Positions 30,628 to 39,261 of a stretch of 64,000 bases of DNA are shown in pieces. The notes under the pieces are model-generated. The model saw only the letters and a list, made by a program, of their open reading frames with translations, did no database searches and was not told the DNA's origin. The stretch lies in assembly GCA_019166125.1 (NCBI GenBank), contig JAHTBO010000007.1:61870-125869 (forward strand). Reading direction: 5' to 3'. The position numbers and the translations under genes are program-made. Source of the DNA: Alcaligenaceae bacterium CGII-47 (lineage in GTDB: Bacteria > Pseudomonadota > Gammaproteobacteria > Burkholderiales > Burkholderiaceae_B). Position 1 is the first letter of the stretch. Each line of letters starts with the position of its first letter.

Positions 30628-31452
30628 ATGACCTCCAAGCCCGCCTTCTCGCCGGTTCGACCCGAGCTGACCAGCTCGATTACCCTGCGTAGCCAGGATC
30701 AAAACTGGGGGACGCAGCGACGGTTGGCCTTGCTGGAAGCCATTGGCACTGAGGGCTCCATTACCGCCGCCGCCAAAAAAATCGGCCTAAGCTACAAGGC
30801 TGCCTGGGATGCCATCGACACGATGAATAATTTGGCGGACAGCCCGCTTGTGCTGCGCACCACAGGGGGCAAGCGCGGAGGCGGCGCTTCGCTTACGCCG
30901 CGTGCCCAAGAACTCATCACCTGGTATAACGCCATTCGCCACGAACACCAGCGATTCCTGGATCTCCTTACTCGATTGGACCCCAACACCCCAAAAAACC
31001 TGGAGTTGTTACAGCACATGATGGTACAGACTTCTGCACGCAACCGGCTGATGGGCACGATCAGCCACATTGTCACCGGTGCAGTCAACGACGAGATCAC
31101 GTTACAGACCGCCGAAGGTGTGACCATCGTCGCAACTATTACGCAAGCCAGCACACTCAAGCTGAACCTGGTCATTGGTCGACGCATCCTGGCATTCATC
31201 AAGGCCCCATCGGTCATCATCGGTTTGCCCGGCTGCGGCATGACTTTATCCGCCCGCAATCAGCTCCCCGGCACCATTGCACATATCGCCCAGGGCGCAG
31301 TTCAAGCCGAGGTCGGTATAGATCTGGGTGTCAGCACGCGCATCACGGCCCTTCTCAGCCTAGAGAGCCTGCGCGTGATGAAGCTTACGCTTGGCCAGCC
31401 TGCCTACGCGATCTTTAAATCATCCAGTGTATTGCTGGGTACGCTGGACTAA
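30628..31452 (+). CDS. modE: Molybdate-responsive transcription regulator ModE
   Basis: A 274-residue ModE. The N-terminal winged helix reads RRLALLEAIGTEGSITAAAK with the recognition region GLSYKAAWDAIDTMNNL. The C-terminal half has two Mop/TOBE repeats beginning SARNRLMGTISHIVTGAVN and SARNQLPGTIAHIAQGAVQ, which bind molybdate. The start at 30628 is used because the longer frame begins inside the SRP RNA gene. It is convergent with modC (four-base overlap), and its likely target site lies upstream of modA. Confidence 0.93.
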   Translation: MTSKPAFSPVRPELTSSITLRSQDQNWGTQRRLALLEAIGTEGSITAAAKKIGLSYKAAWDAIDTMNNLADSPLVLRTTGGKRGGGASLTPRAQELITWYNAIRHEHQRFLDLLTRLDPNTPKNLELLQHMMVQTSARNRLMGTISHIVTGAVNDEITLQTAEGVTIVATITQASTLKLNLVIGRRILAFIKAPSVIIGLPGCGMTLSARNQLPGTIAHIAQGAVQAEVGIDLGVSTRITALLSLESLRVMKLTLGQPAYAIFKSSSVLLGTLD

Positions 31453-32156
31453 TCCCCCTGCGACAGTTCGCGCAGGGCCGAGGCAGGCCCATGGCGCACA
31501 ATACGCCCATGTGCGATCTCAAACACCTCGTCAGCGAGATCGAGCACGTCACCCGGATCATGGGTGATCAACACGGTAGGGATGCCGATCTGTGCCTGCA
31601 ACTCGGCCAACTCATGGCGCATCTCGCGACGCAGCCCAGCATCCAAAGCAGAAAGCGGCTCATCAAGCAGCAGAATCCGGGGGTCTGTAGACAAGGCGCG
31701 CGCCAGCGCAACACGCTGACGCTGTCCCCCCGAAATCTGCGCGGGGCGGCGATCCAGGAGGGTATTGAGGTGAAATGCCTCAATCCAACGGGCGGCCGCA
31801 TCGGGAACTGTTTTCCCATGTAAATTAAGCCAGCCTTGTTTCAGACCAAAACAGATGTTCTGACGCACATTCAGGTGTGGGAATAGCGCATAGTCCTGAA
31901 ATAGATACGCCAGACGCCGTTGTCTGGGCGCAAGATCAATACCCTGCTCGGAATCAAACAACACGTTCCCGTTAATCTCGATGCGCCCACGAGTGGGCCG
32001 CAATAGGCCGGCAATTGCCTGCATGGTCAGGCTTTTGCCCGCGCCCGAAGGCCCGAACAAGGCAACCCGGCGCGCCTCGGTGACCACACTCACATCCAGC
32101 ACAAATTCATCCACACCTGAGGTGATCGCCCGGTAGATATGAACATCCAGACTCAT
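31449..32156 (-). CDS. modC: Molybdate ABC transporter ATP-binding protein ModC, short form
   Basis: A 235-residue ATPase. Walker A is GPSGAGKSLTMQAIAGLLRP, the Q-loop is YLFQDYALFPHLNVRQN, the signature is ISGGQRQRVALARAL, and Walker B is ILLLDEPLSALDAG. Well-studied ModC proteins are about 350 residues with a C-terminal Mop/TOBE domain; that domain is absent here and the gene simply stops after the D-loop/H-loop region. The start overlaps the modB stop by four bases. Molybdate sensing may rest on ModE alone. Confidence 0.9.
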   Translation of the reverse strand: MSLDVHIYRAITSGVDEFVLDVSVVTEARRVALFGPSGAGKSLTMQAIAGLLRPTRGRIEINGNVLFDSEQGIDLAPRQRRLAYLFQDYALFPHLNVRQNICFGLKQGWLNLHGKTVPDAAARWIEAFHLNTLLDRRPAQISGGQRQRVALARALSTDPRILLLDEPLSALDAGLRREMRHELAELQAQIGIPTVLITHDPGDVLDLADEVFEIAHGRIVRHGPASALRELSQGD

Positions 32157-32836
32157 CCCCGCAGCCCTCCAGCGCGTCGCCGCGTCCCCGGCACGAGCCA
32201 AGCCGCCAGACACAGCACCACGACGCAAGTCACAGACGTGACGAGCACCAGCACATTGGCATAGCCATCATCACCGGCTTGAACCGCTTCATAAATTGAA
32301 ATGGACAGTGTTTGCGTGCGCCCTGGTATGCTGCCCGCCACCATGAGCGTCGCCCCGAATTCTCCGAGGGCACGCGCAAAGGCCAGCAACACACCCGCCA
32401 AAATGCCACGCGCGGCCAGCGGCAGCGTCACACGAAAAAATACGGCACTACGGGCAACACCCAGCACCGCCGCCGCATCCTCCAGCTTATGGTCTACATC
32501 GAGAAACGCCGCGCGCGCCGCCTTGAGCACCATGGGAAATGCCACGACTGTCGCCGCGATCACTGCGCCTTGCCAGGTAAATACCAGCTCAATATTCCAT
32601 TGAGCAAGCCAGGCCCCAAGCCAACCTCGTCGGCCCAGCAGAACCAGCAGGTAATAGCCCACCACCGTTGGCGGCAGCACCATGGGCAAGGTTAACAGGG
32701 CGTCGACCAGATCACACCAACGCGACTGCCAGCGAGACAAACCATAGGCGCAGGCCACGCCCAAACCCGTGGCCAGCACAGTTGCCCACCCTGCGACCTT
32801 GAGTGACAACAGCAACGGAACCCAGATACTCCCCAT
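32153..32836 (-). CDS. modB: Molybdate ABC transporter permease ModB
   Basis: A 227-residue permease with five to six membrane segments. The family marks are LLTLPMVLPPTVVGYYLL, the coupling loop with ARALGEFGATLMVAGSIPG, and QTLSISIYEAVQAGDD. It is co-transcribed between modA (32-base gap) and modC (overlap). Confidence 0.95.
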   Translation of the reverse strand: MGSIWVPLLLSLKVAGWATVLATGLGVACAYGLSRWQSRWCDLVDALLTLPMVLPPTVVGYYLLVLLGRRGWLGAWLAQWNIELVFTWQGAVIAATVVAFPMVLKAARAAFLDVDHKLEDAAAVLGVARSAVFFRVTLPLAARGILAGVLLAFARALGEFGATLMVAGSIPGRTQTLSISIYEAVQAGDDGYANVLVLVTSVTCVVVLCLAAWLVPGTRRRAGGLRG

Positions 32837-32868
32837 GTACGCGCCCCGCTCCTTGATTTACCCTGTCC

Positions 32869-33618
32869 TCAGGGTCTGGAAAAGCCGTATTTCGCGAGCA
32901 CGACCTGGCCTTCTTCAGACAAGACATAGTCCAAGAACGCCTGAGCGCTGGCGCGACGCCCTTCGCGTTTGACCAGCGCAATAGGATAAAGCACGGGCGT
33001 CGGTGTCGGAAGCGTCTGCACGACCTTGACCTTATCGTGCATGATCGCGGCATCCGTGGCAAAGACGAATCCCGCCTCGACCTCGCCACGCTCGACGTAA
33101 CTCAAGACCTGGCGCACGTTTTGACCCAGTACTTCACGTTGGTGCACCCCAGCCCAATCGCCTGACGCCCGAAGCGCCGCCTGCGTGTAACGACCAACCG
33201 GCACTGAGGCTGGATTGCCAAACGCGATTCGCTTGACGGCGGCGCCCTGCAAATCCTTAGTAGATAGGATGCCCCCAGGATTGTCTCGCGGCACAATCAG
33301 CACGAGCTCATTGCGGACAAAATTTTTGCGTGTGGTGGGGTCAACCACCCGAGCCTCGACGGCCTTATCCATGGCCAGTTGATCAGCCGAGGCAAACACA
33401 TCCGCGGGCGCGCCATAAATAATTTGGCGCAACACAAGATCCGACGCCCCGAAGGTGGTCAACACCGTCGTACCCGGGCGCTGTGCCTCGAACTGCGTCG
33501 CCAGATCTCTAAAGGCATTTGTCAGGCTGGCGGCGGCAGAGACCAGCAACTCATCGGCTAGAGTGGGGGATATCACTGCCATCAATAAACATGCTGTGAT
33601 CAGGCGTCGGAACACCAT
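32869..33618 (-). CDS. modA: Molybdate-binding periplasmic protein ModA
   Basis: A 249-residue binding protein. The start MVFRRLITACLL at 33618 gives a signal peptide ending PTLA before DELLVSAAASLTNAF, the canonical ModA start of the mature chain. The oxyanion loops ASLTNAF and TFGASDLVLRQI are present, as is FASADQLAMDKA. The upstream 145-base gap carries a ModE operator. First gene of modABC. Confidence 0.95.
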   Translation of the reverse strand: MVFRRLITACLLMAVISPTLADELLVSAAASLTNAFRDLATQFEAQRPGTTVLTTFGASDLVLRQIIYGAPADVFASADQLAMDKAVEARVVDPTTRKNFVRNELVLIVPRDNPGGILSTKDLQGAAVKRIAFGNPASVPVGRYTQAALRASGDWAGVHQREVLGQNVRQVLSYVERGEVEAGFVFATDAAIMHDKVKVVQTLPTPTPVLYPIALVKREGRRASAQAFLDYVLSEEGQVVLAKYGFSRP

Positions 33619-33651
33619 CGCTTTTCTCTGTGAGTAAATTAAGTTATGCGT

Positions 33652-33679
33652 ATCGTAATATACATAACTATATACCGAT
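33652..33679 (-). promoter_or_regulatory. ModE operator upstream of modA
   Basis: Read on the minus strand, ATCGGTATATA, six bases (GTTATG), then TATATTACGAT. This is an inverted repeat matching the known ModE consensus ATCGnTATATA-N6-TATATAACGAT at all but one fixed position. It lies 34 bases before the modA start where it would cover the promoter, consistent with repression by molybdate-bound ModE encoded at the other end of the locus. Confidence 0.92.
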
Positions 33680-33763
33680 ATTCTTGGTCGGTGATGCCCG
33701 CTATTCAGAGCAATAATGAGGATCACATCTGCACGCGCGCAGCGCACTCGTTAGAATAGGAAT

Positions 33764-34693
33764 ATGGCACCTAAGCGCTCCGACCCCCCCCGCTCAGCCG
33801 CACAGCCGTCGACCACCATCGACGCGTTCCTGGATGCACTCTGGCTCGAAGACGGTCTGGCAGACAATACCTTGGCGGCCTATCGGCGCGACCTGAACGC
33901 CTTCGCAAAGTGGTTGCACACTGAGCAGCACCTACCGCCCGAGCAGGCACAGGCAGCAGATATCCAGGCCTGGTTCGCGGGCCTTTACGCCAGCAGCAAG
34001 GCCTCTACGGCCAATCGACGCCTGGCGGCATTACGACGATTCTATCTGTGGGCCATGCGTCGCGGCCTGTGCACACAGGATCCCTGCCTGGGTATGCGTA
34101 CTGCTCGTCAGCCCGCACGCTTTCCCCACACCCTCTCTGAGGCCCAGGTTGAAGCCTTACTCGAGGCGCCAGATACCGACAGCACTCTGGGTTTGCGCGA
34201 TCGAGCCATGATCGAGACGCTCTATGCCACGGGCCTGCGCGTAAGCGAGCTCGTTAATCTGAGGGTTCAGGATATGAGCCTGAGCGAGGGCGTGCTGCGC
34301 GTCATCATGGGCAAGGGCGGCAAGGATCGCCTCGTGCCTTTAGGCGAAGAGGCCTTACACTGGATCGAGCAATACTCGAACCGTGCACGCCCCACATTGC
34401 TGGGGGCCAAGCCGTGCGACGCCTTGTTCGTTACGGCGCGTTGCGCCGCAATGACACGTCAGTCTTTTTGGTTGCTCATCAAAAAATACGCCTCCGCGGC
34501 GCAGATTAACGTCCCGCTCTCGCCGCACGTCCTGCGCCACGCCTTTGCTACCCATCTGCTCAACCACGGTGCCGACCTGCGTGTGGTGCAGATGCTGCTT
34601 GGCCACGCCGATATCTCGACCACCCAGATCTACACGCACGTGGCGCGCGAGCGCCTCAAGACCCTACACGCGCAGCATCATCCCCGCGCCTGA
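33764..34693 (+). CDS. xerD: Tyrosine recombinase XerD
   Basis: A 309-residue site-specific recombinase resolving chromosome dimers at dif with XerC. The core-binding domain (about residues 15-105) contains [20 protein letters not shown]. The catalytic set is visible: Arg in [12 protein letters not shown], Lys in [14 protein letters not shown], HxxR in [14 protein letters not shown], His in [13 protein letters not shown] with the nucleophilic Tyr at its end. Core-genome style; it is not evidence of a mobile element. A TAGAAT at 33752-33757 puts a possible transcript start at the ATG itself. Confidence 0.94.
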   Translation: MAPKRSDPPRSAAQPSTTIDAFLDALWLEDGLADNTLAAYRRDLNAFAKWLHTEQHLPPEQAQAADIQAWFAGLYASSKASTANRRLAALRRFYLWAMRRGLCTQDPCLGMRTARQPARFPHTLSEAQVEALLEAPDTDSTLGLRDRAMIETLYATGLRVSELVNLRVQDMSLSEGVLRVIMGKGGKDRLVPLGEEALHWIEQYSNRARPTLLGAKPCDALFVTARCAAMTRQSFWLLIKKYASAAQINVPLSPHVLRHAFATHLLNHGADLRVVQMLLGHADISTTQIYTHVARERLKTLHAQHHPRA

Positions 34694-34697
34694 CACC

Positions 34698-35189
34698 ATG
34701 AAAGCCAAACACACCTCAGAGACCCCCGCCACACATTGGTTACGCCAGCAAGGTATCGCCTTTGGCGAGCATCCGTACGAATATATCGATCATGGCGGAG
34801 CACGCGAGGCGGCCCACCAGCTCGGTATCCCCTTACACCAGGTCGCTAAAACCCTCATCATGGAAGACGAGCACGGCCAGCCCCTCATCATCCTCATGCA
34901 CGGCGACTGCGAGGTCTCGACCAAGAACCTCGCGCGTCAGACGGGAACCAAGAAAATTACCCCCTGCACACCAGAGACCGCGCAGCGCCACTCTGGTTAT
35001 CAGGTCGGGGGTACGTCGCCGTTTGCCCCACGCAAGCGCATGCCGGTCTGGTTCGAAGAGAGCCTGCTGGCCTACCCGATGATCTATCTGAATGGTGGAC
35101 GGCGCGGCTATCTGATCAGCCTGGCTTCGGTTGTGCTGCGCGAGCAGTTAGGCGGCAAGCCTGTACGGGTTGCGCTGGATAAAGATTAA
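34698..35189 (+). CDS. ybaK: Cys-tRNA(Pro)/Cys-tRNA(Cys) deacylase YbaK/EbsC
   Basis: A 163-residue trans-editing protein that hydrolyses Cys from mischarged tRNA(Pro). [20 protein letters not shown], the lysine-containing [14 protein letters not shown], and [19 protein letters not shown] are signatures of the YbaK branch of the INS superfamily. The start at 34698 lies four bases after xerD, so the two are probably co-transcribed. Confidence 0.93.
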   Translation: MKAKHTSETPATHWLRQQGIAFGEHPYEYIDHGGAREAAHQLGIPLHQVAKTLIMEDEHGQPLIILMHGDCEVSTKNLARQTGTKKITPCTPETAQRHSGYQVGGTSPFAPRKRMPVWFEESLLAYPMIYLNGGRRGYLISLASVVLREQLGGKPVRVALDKD

Positions 35190-35208
35190 GGGTCGCGGTG
35201 GCCAGTAG

Positions 35209-36387
35209 CTACCGCCGACGCTGCCAGAACGGCTGATCAGACCAACGGGGCTGCATACGGTAGTAGTCTTCGCGTTGCGTCCGGTACGCGTGCCAAAGTT
35301 GGTGCTGTTGCGCTTCGTACTGATGGATGTACGTATTGTGACGTCCCAACCCGCCACCGCCCTGCAAGCAGTCTGTCAGAGCATAATGGATCATATGTCC
35401 AGCATGGCTGCCCGATCGGAGTGCCTTATCGATCCCTTGCGAGGACAGCGGATCATAGGCTTGGGCGGCATCACCCACCGCCAGCCAGGCGTCACCACAG
35501 AAATCCTGTAATCGCTGGCTGTTGGCTGGTGCCCCTCGGATAACCCCACAAGGGCGGTAGCCCTTGGCTTTAAGTAATGGGGTGATATGCGTTGACGCAT
35601 CCAGGAGTTGATCAAAGCCATGTCGACGCGCAGCCATTTTCGCTACTGGCAGGTCCTTGTCAGAGTGTAAAACGACCAGTCGCCGGGTGTCATTGCCTTC
35701 AGTGTCTGGCAAGCGGTTGCTATACCACCAACCATGTGACACGGCCTCGATCCGGGTATAGCGGTCATTGTCATCACCGTCGCAGACGTACCATTGTGCG
35801 TAGGCAAACAGCCGGTCGTCGTTGGCGTCGATCTGAATACCGAGAGCCCCGGCCACGACGGCCCGCCTGCCCGAACAGTCGACGAGATACCGCGTACGGT
35901 ATTGTCGCGTCTGCGTCGCCGAGCTCAGCCTCACTTGCCAATTAAAGAGGCCGCCGGTGATACGTTCGCAGGATTCGAAACGGACGCCTTTAAGCAAGCA
36001 CGCACCGGCGGCAACCGCATTGGAACGCAGGGCCTCATCAAACGCCAAGCGTTCAATGTTCAGGCCAAAACCAGTCATCGTAAAAAAAAAGTCGGTGACA
36101 TCAGGCTGTTCGGTGGCCCATACCGAAATGTTGCCCGCCGTTCGGTACAAGCCTGGAAGACGATGTTCTGCTTGGCCCAGGTCCCCTAGGAAGTGCTCGA
36201 CAAGACCTATCGAAGCGGGCGGCAGCGATTCACCCAGTTTGAAACGAACGGATGCCCGCTCTTCTACCAACAGAACACGCTGACCGAGCTTGGCCAGCGT
36301 AATCGCGGTTGCGGCTCCTGCCGGTCCGGCGCCGACAATCACAACGTCCCAGCTTGCGCTGGTTTGGTCGTATCGAGTCGAGCGCAA
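35209..36387 (-). CDS. LodB-like FAD-dependent oxidoreductase (quinone-cofactor maturation)
   Basis: A 392-residue flavoprotein of the tryptophan-halogenase/geranylgeranyl-reductase superfamily. The dinucleotide fold is VVIVGAGPAGAATAITLAKLG with VLLVEE at the end of the second strand, then FKLGESLPPASIGLV, and the second FAD motif is VGDAAQAYDPLSSQGIDKAL. The combination GESLPPA and DPLSSQGI is typical of LodB/GoxB proteins, needed to form the cysteine tryptophylquinone of LodA/GoxA oxidases. The start is a TTG at 36387 behind AAGGAAAATAG, three bases after the lodA-like stop; no in-frame ATG fits. Tight coupling to the oxidase gene supports the role. Confidence 0.85.
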   Translation of the reverse strand: MRSTRYDQTSASWDVVIVGAGPAGAATAITLAKLGQRVLLVEERASVRFKLGESLPPASIGLVEHFLGDLGQAEHRLPGLYRTAGNISVWATEQPDVTDFFFTMTGFGLNIERLAFDEALRSNAVAAGACLLKGVRFESCERITGGLFNWQVRLSSATQTRQYRTRYLVDCSGRRAVVAGALGIQIDANDDRLFAYAQWYVCDGDDNDRYTRIEAVSHGWWYSNRLPDTEGNDTRRLVVLHSDKDLPVAKMAARRHGFDQLLDASTHITPLLKAKGYRPCGVIRGAPANSQRLQDFCGDAWLAVGDAAQAYDPLSSQGIDKALRSGSHAGHMIHYALTDCLQGGGGLGRHNTYIHQYEAQQHQLWHAYRTQREDYYRMQPRWSDQPFWQRRR

Positions 36388-36390
36388 GAA

Positions 36391-38391
36391 CTATTTTCCT
36401 TGGACTGGTGGCCGATTCAGTGCCGGATGACGTTCTTGTTCGACGAATACGATTGCACCATTGTCCTTTAAAAATTCGCCGTCTTCGGTTTTGATGGGGA
36501 GCACCATCCCCAGTTTCGGCCACGCATACGCCATCTGACTATACCCATCGGTGGACGAGAGCGGCTCGCCCTGCGCGTCGTATCCGCGAAACCATTCCTT
36601 GTGGGTTCTGGTCTGGGTCTTTGGGTCGTACTCGAACACAATATCTGGCCGTTGGGTCGGCCACCAAGCCTCATTACATGACCAGAAATCGCCCTGCCAC
36701 GGGCTGGACATATAGGCCGCGAACGAGCCGGGTTCGATGTCTTTGGCTACACGAAACGCTTCAGCGAAATTTTCTTTGTAGAGGATCAAGTAGGGAAATT
36801 CTATGCCGGGGTGAAAGCCACCGCCGATGGTCGGTTCAAGTGCAGAGCTATCGAGTGCATGCGGCTGTGCGGCCAAGGGCAATTGCTCCAAGGATACTGG
36901 CTCGTGCAGGGCACCGACCTCGAAATCCCCGTCTGCCCAGTTCTTGAGGTGACGCAACTGCCAGTCAGTCAGGCTCAGGAACTGATCCGGAAGATTGTTG
37001 CCCAGTTGCTCGTTCTGTAGCGGCTTACCCCCTGTGCCCCATAGCTTGGGCATTTTAGAGCCGTCCTCGTCACGCTGGAATTCGTCGTTCTTCCAGCTGC
37101 TTGGCCGCTGTGGCGGAGCAGGCAACAAGGAATCGACCAGCCGTGCACGCGTGCCGGGTGCATGTCGCATCAGGCTATAGATCCGCTGCCTTAAAAGCTT
37201 GGTGTCTTCCTGTGGATCGGCTAACACAGCCAAGTATCCCGGGCTGAGCAAATTACCCGGCTGCTTGGGTCCATGGGCGAGGCCCTTTGTTTCGGGCCTG
37301 ACACCCGCCGCCTCGGCACTCACCCAACCATAGTTAACCGCATTAGCGAAAACCGGGTAGACATCACGGTAGAAATTCGTCCTCTGCCCAGCATACGGGT
37401 AGGCTTCAGGAAACGTTTCATATACGCGGTCCAGAATGGACACCACGTGGTACATATGGGGAGCAAACTTCGGGGGTGCGGTCACGATCCATGCGCCCGC
37501 CCGCGGATTCCTCACCCCTTCGTCGGTGAACGATTTGACGTGATCACGGGTACTTAAGACGGTGCCATCGGTAAGCGTGACTGTAACGTCTATTTCACCC
37601 CCACAGGTATCGTCCCACCAGCCTGGAATATTGAAATAGCCAAATTGGTTCGTCAGCGGGTTTTGACCGTTTTCCGGACCATTCGGTGGCGAGACCGTGT
37701 CACTTGGGTTGGACAACACCACCTTGGGTGTCGTGACGCACTCGCCTTTTCCAGGCGCGGGAACGAATAGCAGACGATCCTTGGCATCAAGACGAAGCTG
37801 CCCCAGCTCGATGTCTTTGGCGGCTTTATAAGTAACCTCAACTTCCTTCGAAATATCCTTCGGGGTGAACCCCTCGAAGCGCAATCCGCCTGGCAACAAA
37901 CCTTTTTCAATGCCAGTGAAAACATCACCCTTCATGACAACCGCTTCGGCCTGACCGGAGGTGATCGTATGCACACCAGGATCGATAATCAGTTTATCGC
38001 GTTCGATTGGCGCCTTACCCGGCTGAATGGATGGATTGCGCAACGCATCCGGATCAAACAGATGTGCGCCCTGAAACGCATAATTCGCCGCCTTCATGTT
38101 CCTGACATGAACACGCCAACGTACAGACTGAACCGGGCCCGAATCGGATGTGAGCTCTGCCACAACCTTGTCGTTGGCATCGTAAGCGTACACCCGATAA
38201 CGCTGCGCCTGACGCTTTAATCGCGCATCGCTGTCGCGGTAGGTCCCGCCTTTAGGCCCTGGCCCACCGCTGCCGCCCGGATCGACCACGACCCGCGGCG
38301 CCTCGGGACCAATGTAGAACTCATCACTGTCGCCTAAGCGGGCAATGCCAATCCCGGGGTGGATACGAATGCTCTTGATCTTGTCAGACAC
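36391..38391 (-). CDS. LodA/GoxA family oxidase (CTQ-dependent amino acid oxidase homologue)
   Basis: A 666-residue homologue of L-lysine 6-oxidase LodA and glycine oxidase GoxA, which deaminate amino acids and release hydrogen peroxide using a cysteine tryptophylquinone cofactor. RIHPGIGIARLGDSDEFYIG (residues 9-28) is the family N-terminus; DIVF follows the WWPTQRPD motif (576-583), and IGGGFHPGIE is at 522-531. The expected crosslinking cysteine just before IGG appears to be Thr521, while Cys572 in WSCNEAWW is present. No signal peptide. The start is GTG at 38391 behind GAGGAG. The substrate is unknown. Confidence 0.85.
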   Translation of the reverse strand: MSDKIKSIRIHPGIGIARLGDSDEFYIGPEAPRVVVDPGGSGGPGPKGGTYRDSDARLKRQAQRYRVYAYDANDKVVAELTSDSGPVQSVRWRVHVRNMKAANYAFQGAHLFDPDALRNPSIQPGKAPIERDKLIIDPGVHTITSGQAEAVVMKGDVFTGIEKGLLPGGLRFEGFTPKDISKEVEVTYKAAKDIELGQLRLDAKDRLLFVPAPGKGECVTTPKVVLSNPSDTVSPPNGPENGQNPLTNQFGYFNIPGWWDDTCGGEIDVTVTLTDGTVLSTRDHVKSFTDEGVRNPRAGAWIVTAPPKFAPHMYHVVSILDRVYETFPEAYPYAGQRTNFYRDVYPVFANAVNYGWVSAEAAGVRPETKGLAHGPKQPGNLLSPGYLAVLADPQEDTKLLRQRIYSLMRHAPGTRARLVDSLLPAPPQRPSSWKNDEFQRDEDGSKMPKLWGTGGKPLQNEQLGNNLPDQFLSLTDWQLRHLKNWADGDFEVGALHEPVSLEQLPLAAQPHALDSSALEPTIGGGFHPGIEFPYLILYKENFAEAFRVAKDIEPGSFAAYMSSPWQGDFWSCNEAWWPTQRPDIVFEYDPKTQTRTHKEWFRGYDAQGEPLSSTDGYSQMAYAWPKLGMVLPIKTEDGEFLKDNGAIVFVEQERHPALNRPPVQGK

Positions 38392-38457
38392 GGCCCATCT
38401 CCTCTACAAACTATTCTTTTAAATTTGGTGTCAAAAGGGATGTGAGGCCCGCGTTAC

Positions 38458-38745
38458 TTAGAGAAAACTCACGATCTTCCAGTCCAGCAAGTCAGCAGAC
38501 ATGACCAGGTACCGGTTGCCAAGGTGCTCGATATTGGCGTGAGTCAATCCGTTTGATTGCTGATGGGTGCGTACCGAAAAACCCCCGCCGAAGCTCGCCT
38601 TGATCGATTTTTCGATGTGCAAATCAGCAACTGAGGCTGATGCATTACTTGTGCTCTGGCCTATCGCAACGCGGGCGATACCCGGCAGCGACAAAGCACT
38701 GACCGCTGCACACCCCTTGACGAAATCTCTACGCCTGAGTTTCAT
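38458..38745 (-). CDS. Small Tat-signal protein of unknown function, oxidase-linked
   Basis: A 95-residue protein starting MKLRRRDFVKGCAAVSALSL, a twin-arginine export signal with likely cleavage near IARVAIGQ. The mature part is about 65 residues and has no motif I recognise. A ribosome site AGGGGA precedes the ATG. It is the first gene of the apparent operon with the oxidase (66 bases downstream) and its flavoprotein. It might be a periplasmic or carrier subunit of the oxidase, or help export it; that is conjecture from position. Confidence 0.65.
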   Translation of the reverse strand: MKLRRRDFVKGCAAVSALSLPGIARVAIGQSTSNASASVADLHIEKSIKASFGGGFSVRTHQQSNGLTHANIEHLGNRYLVMSADLLDWKIVSFL

Positions 38746-39261
38746 ATTTCATTGTCCCCTGGTTTTCTCGCCTTGATGGCCAAAATGCAAGTCCAGCTCT
38801 TTGGTCATATGCACAGGCACTAACAAATCAATACATTGCTAATAAATAATGGTGTTCTCTGCGAACAACATGAGGCTGTAGCATAGCTAAAAACAATATA
38901 AATATCTCGATCCATTTCGTTCATTGCATCGACAATGTTCTTCATGCGCTCGACGCCATCAATATGACGGGTATAAACAAACTGAATCATTACGTCAGAA
39001 AACTTCGGGATAGGCCTATTTCTTTCTTCATGCAGCTATGGTGCTTATTCTCCGACCCCACCCACGCACACGTGGTGCGCACGATTCTGTAAGGTTCCAG
39101 ATCCGAAGTTTACGTTAGGCTGCATAGAGCGGCCAAACCCATGTTTCCATGCGCTCATAATTCAATCTTGGAAAGTAGGCTTATTGGTCTTATGTGCCAT
39201 TACAAGAAGTATCATGTCACCTAATAAGACTAGTGAACGAACACCTAGGGGGAGGAGAGCC
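38746..39261. other. 516-base gap between the oxidase and cas genes
   Basis: AT-richer than its surroundings, it must hold the divergent promoters of the oxidase operon and the cas operon. On the minus strand 38990-38820 there is a 56-codon frame (start MIQFVYTRHIDGVERM, rich in Met, Asp, Glu) with in-frame coding-like sequence extending a few codons upstream; it may be a small gene or a remnant of a longer one. An imperfect palindrome around CACGTG lies near 39070-39075. I see no clear terminator, tRNA or repeat. Confidence 0.4.

Noticed and set aside
33764..34693. XerD-like recombinase as the integrase of the accessory region
   Set aside because: Length, motifs and pairing with ybaK fit the chromosomal dif recombinase; no second integrase gene was found.
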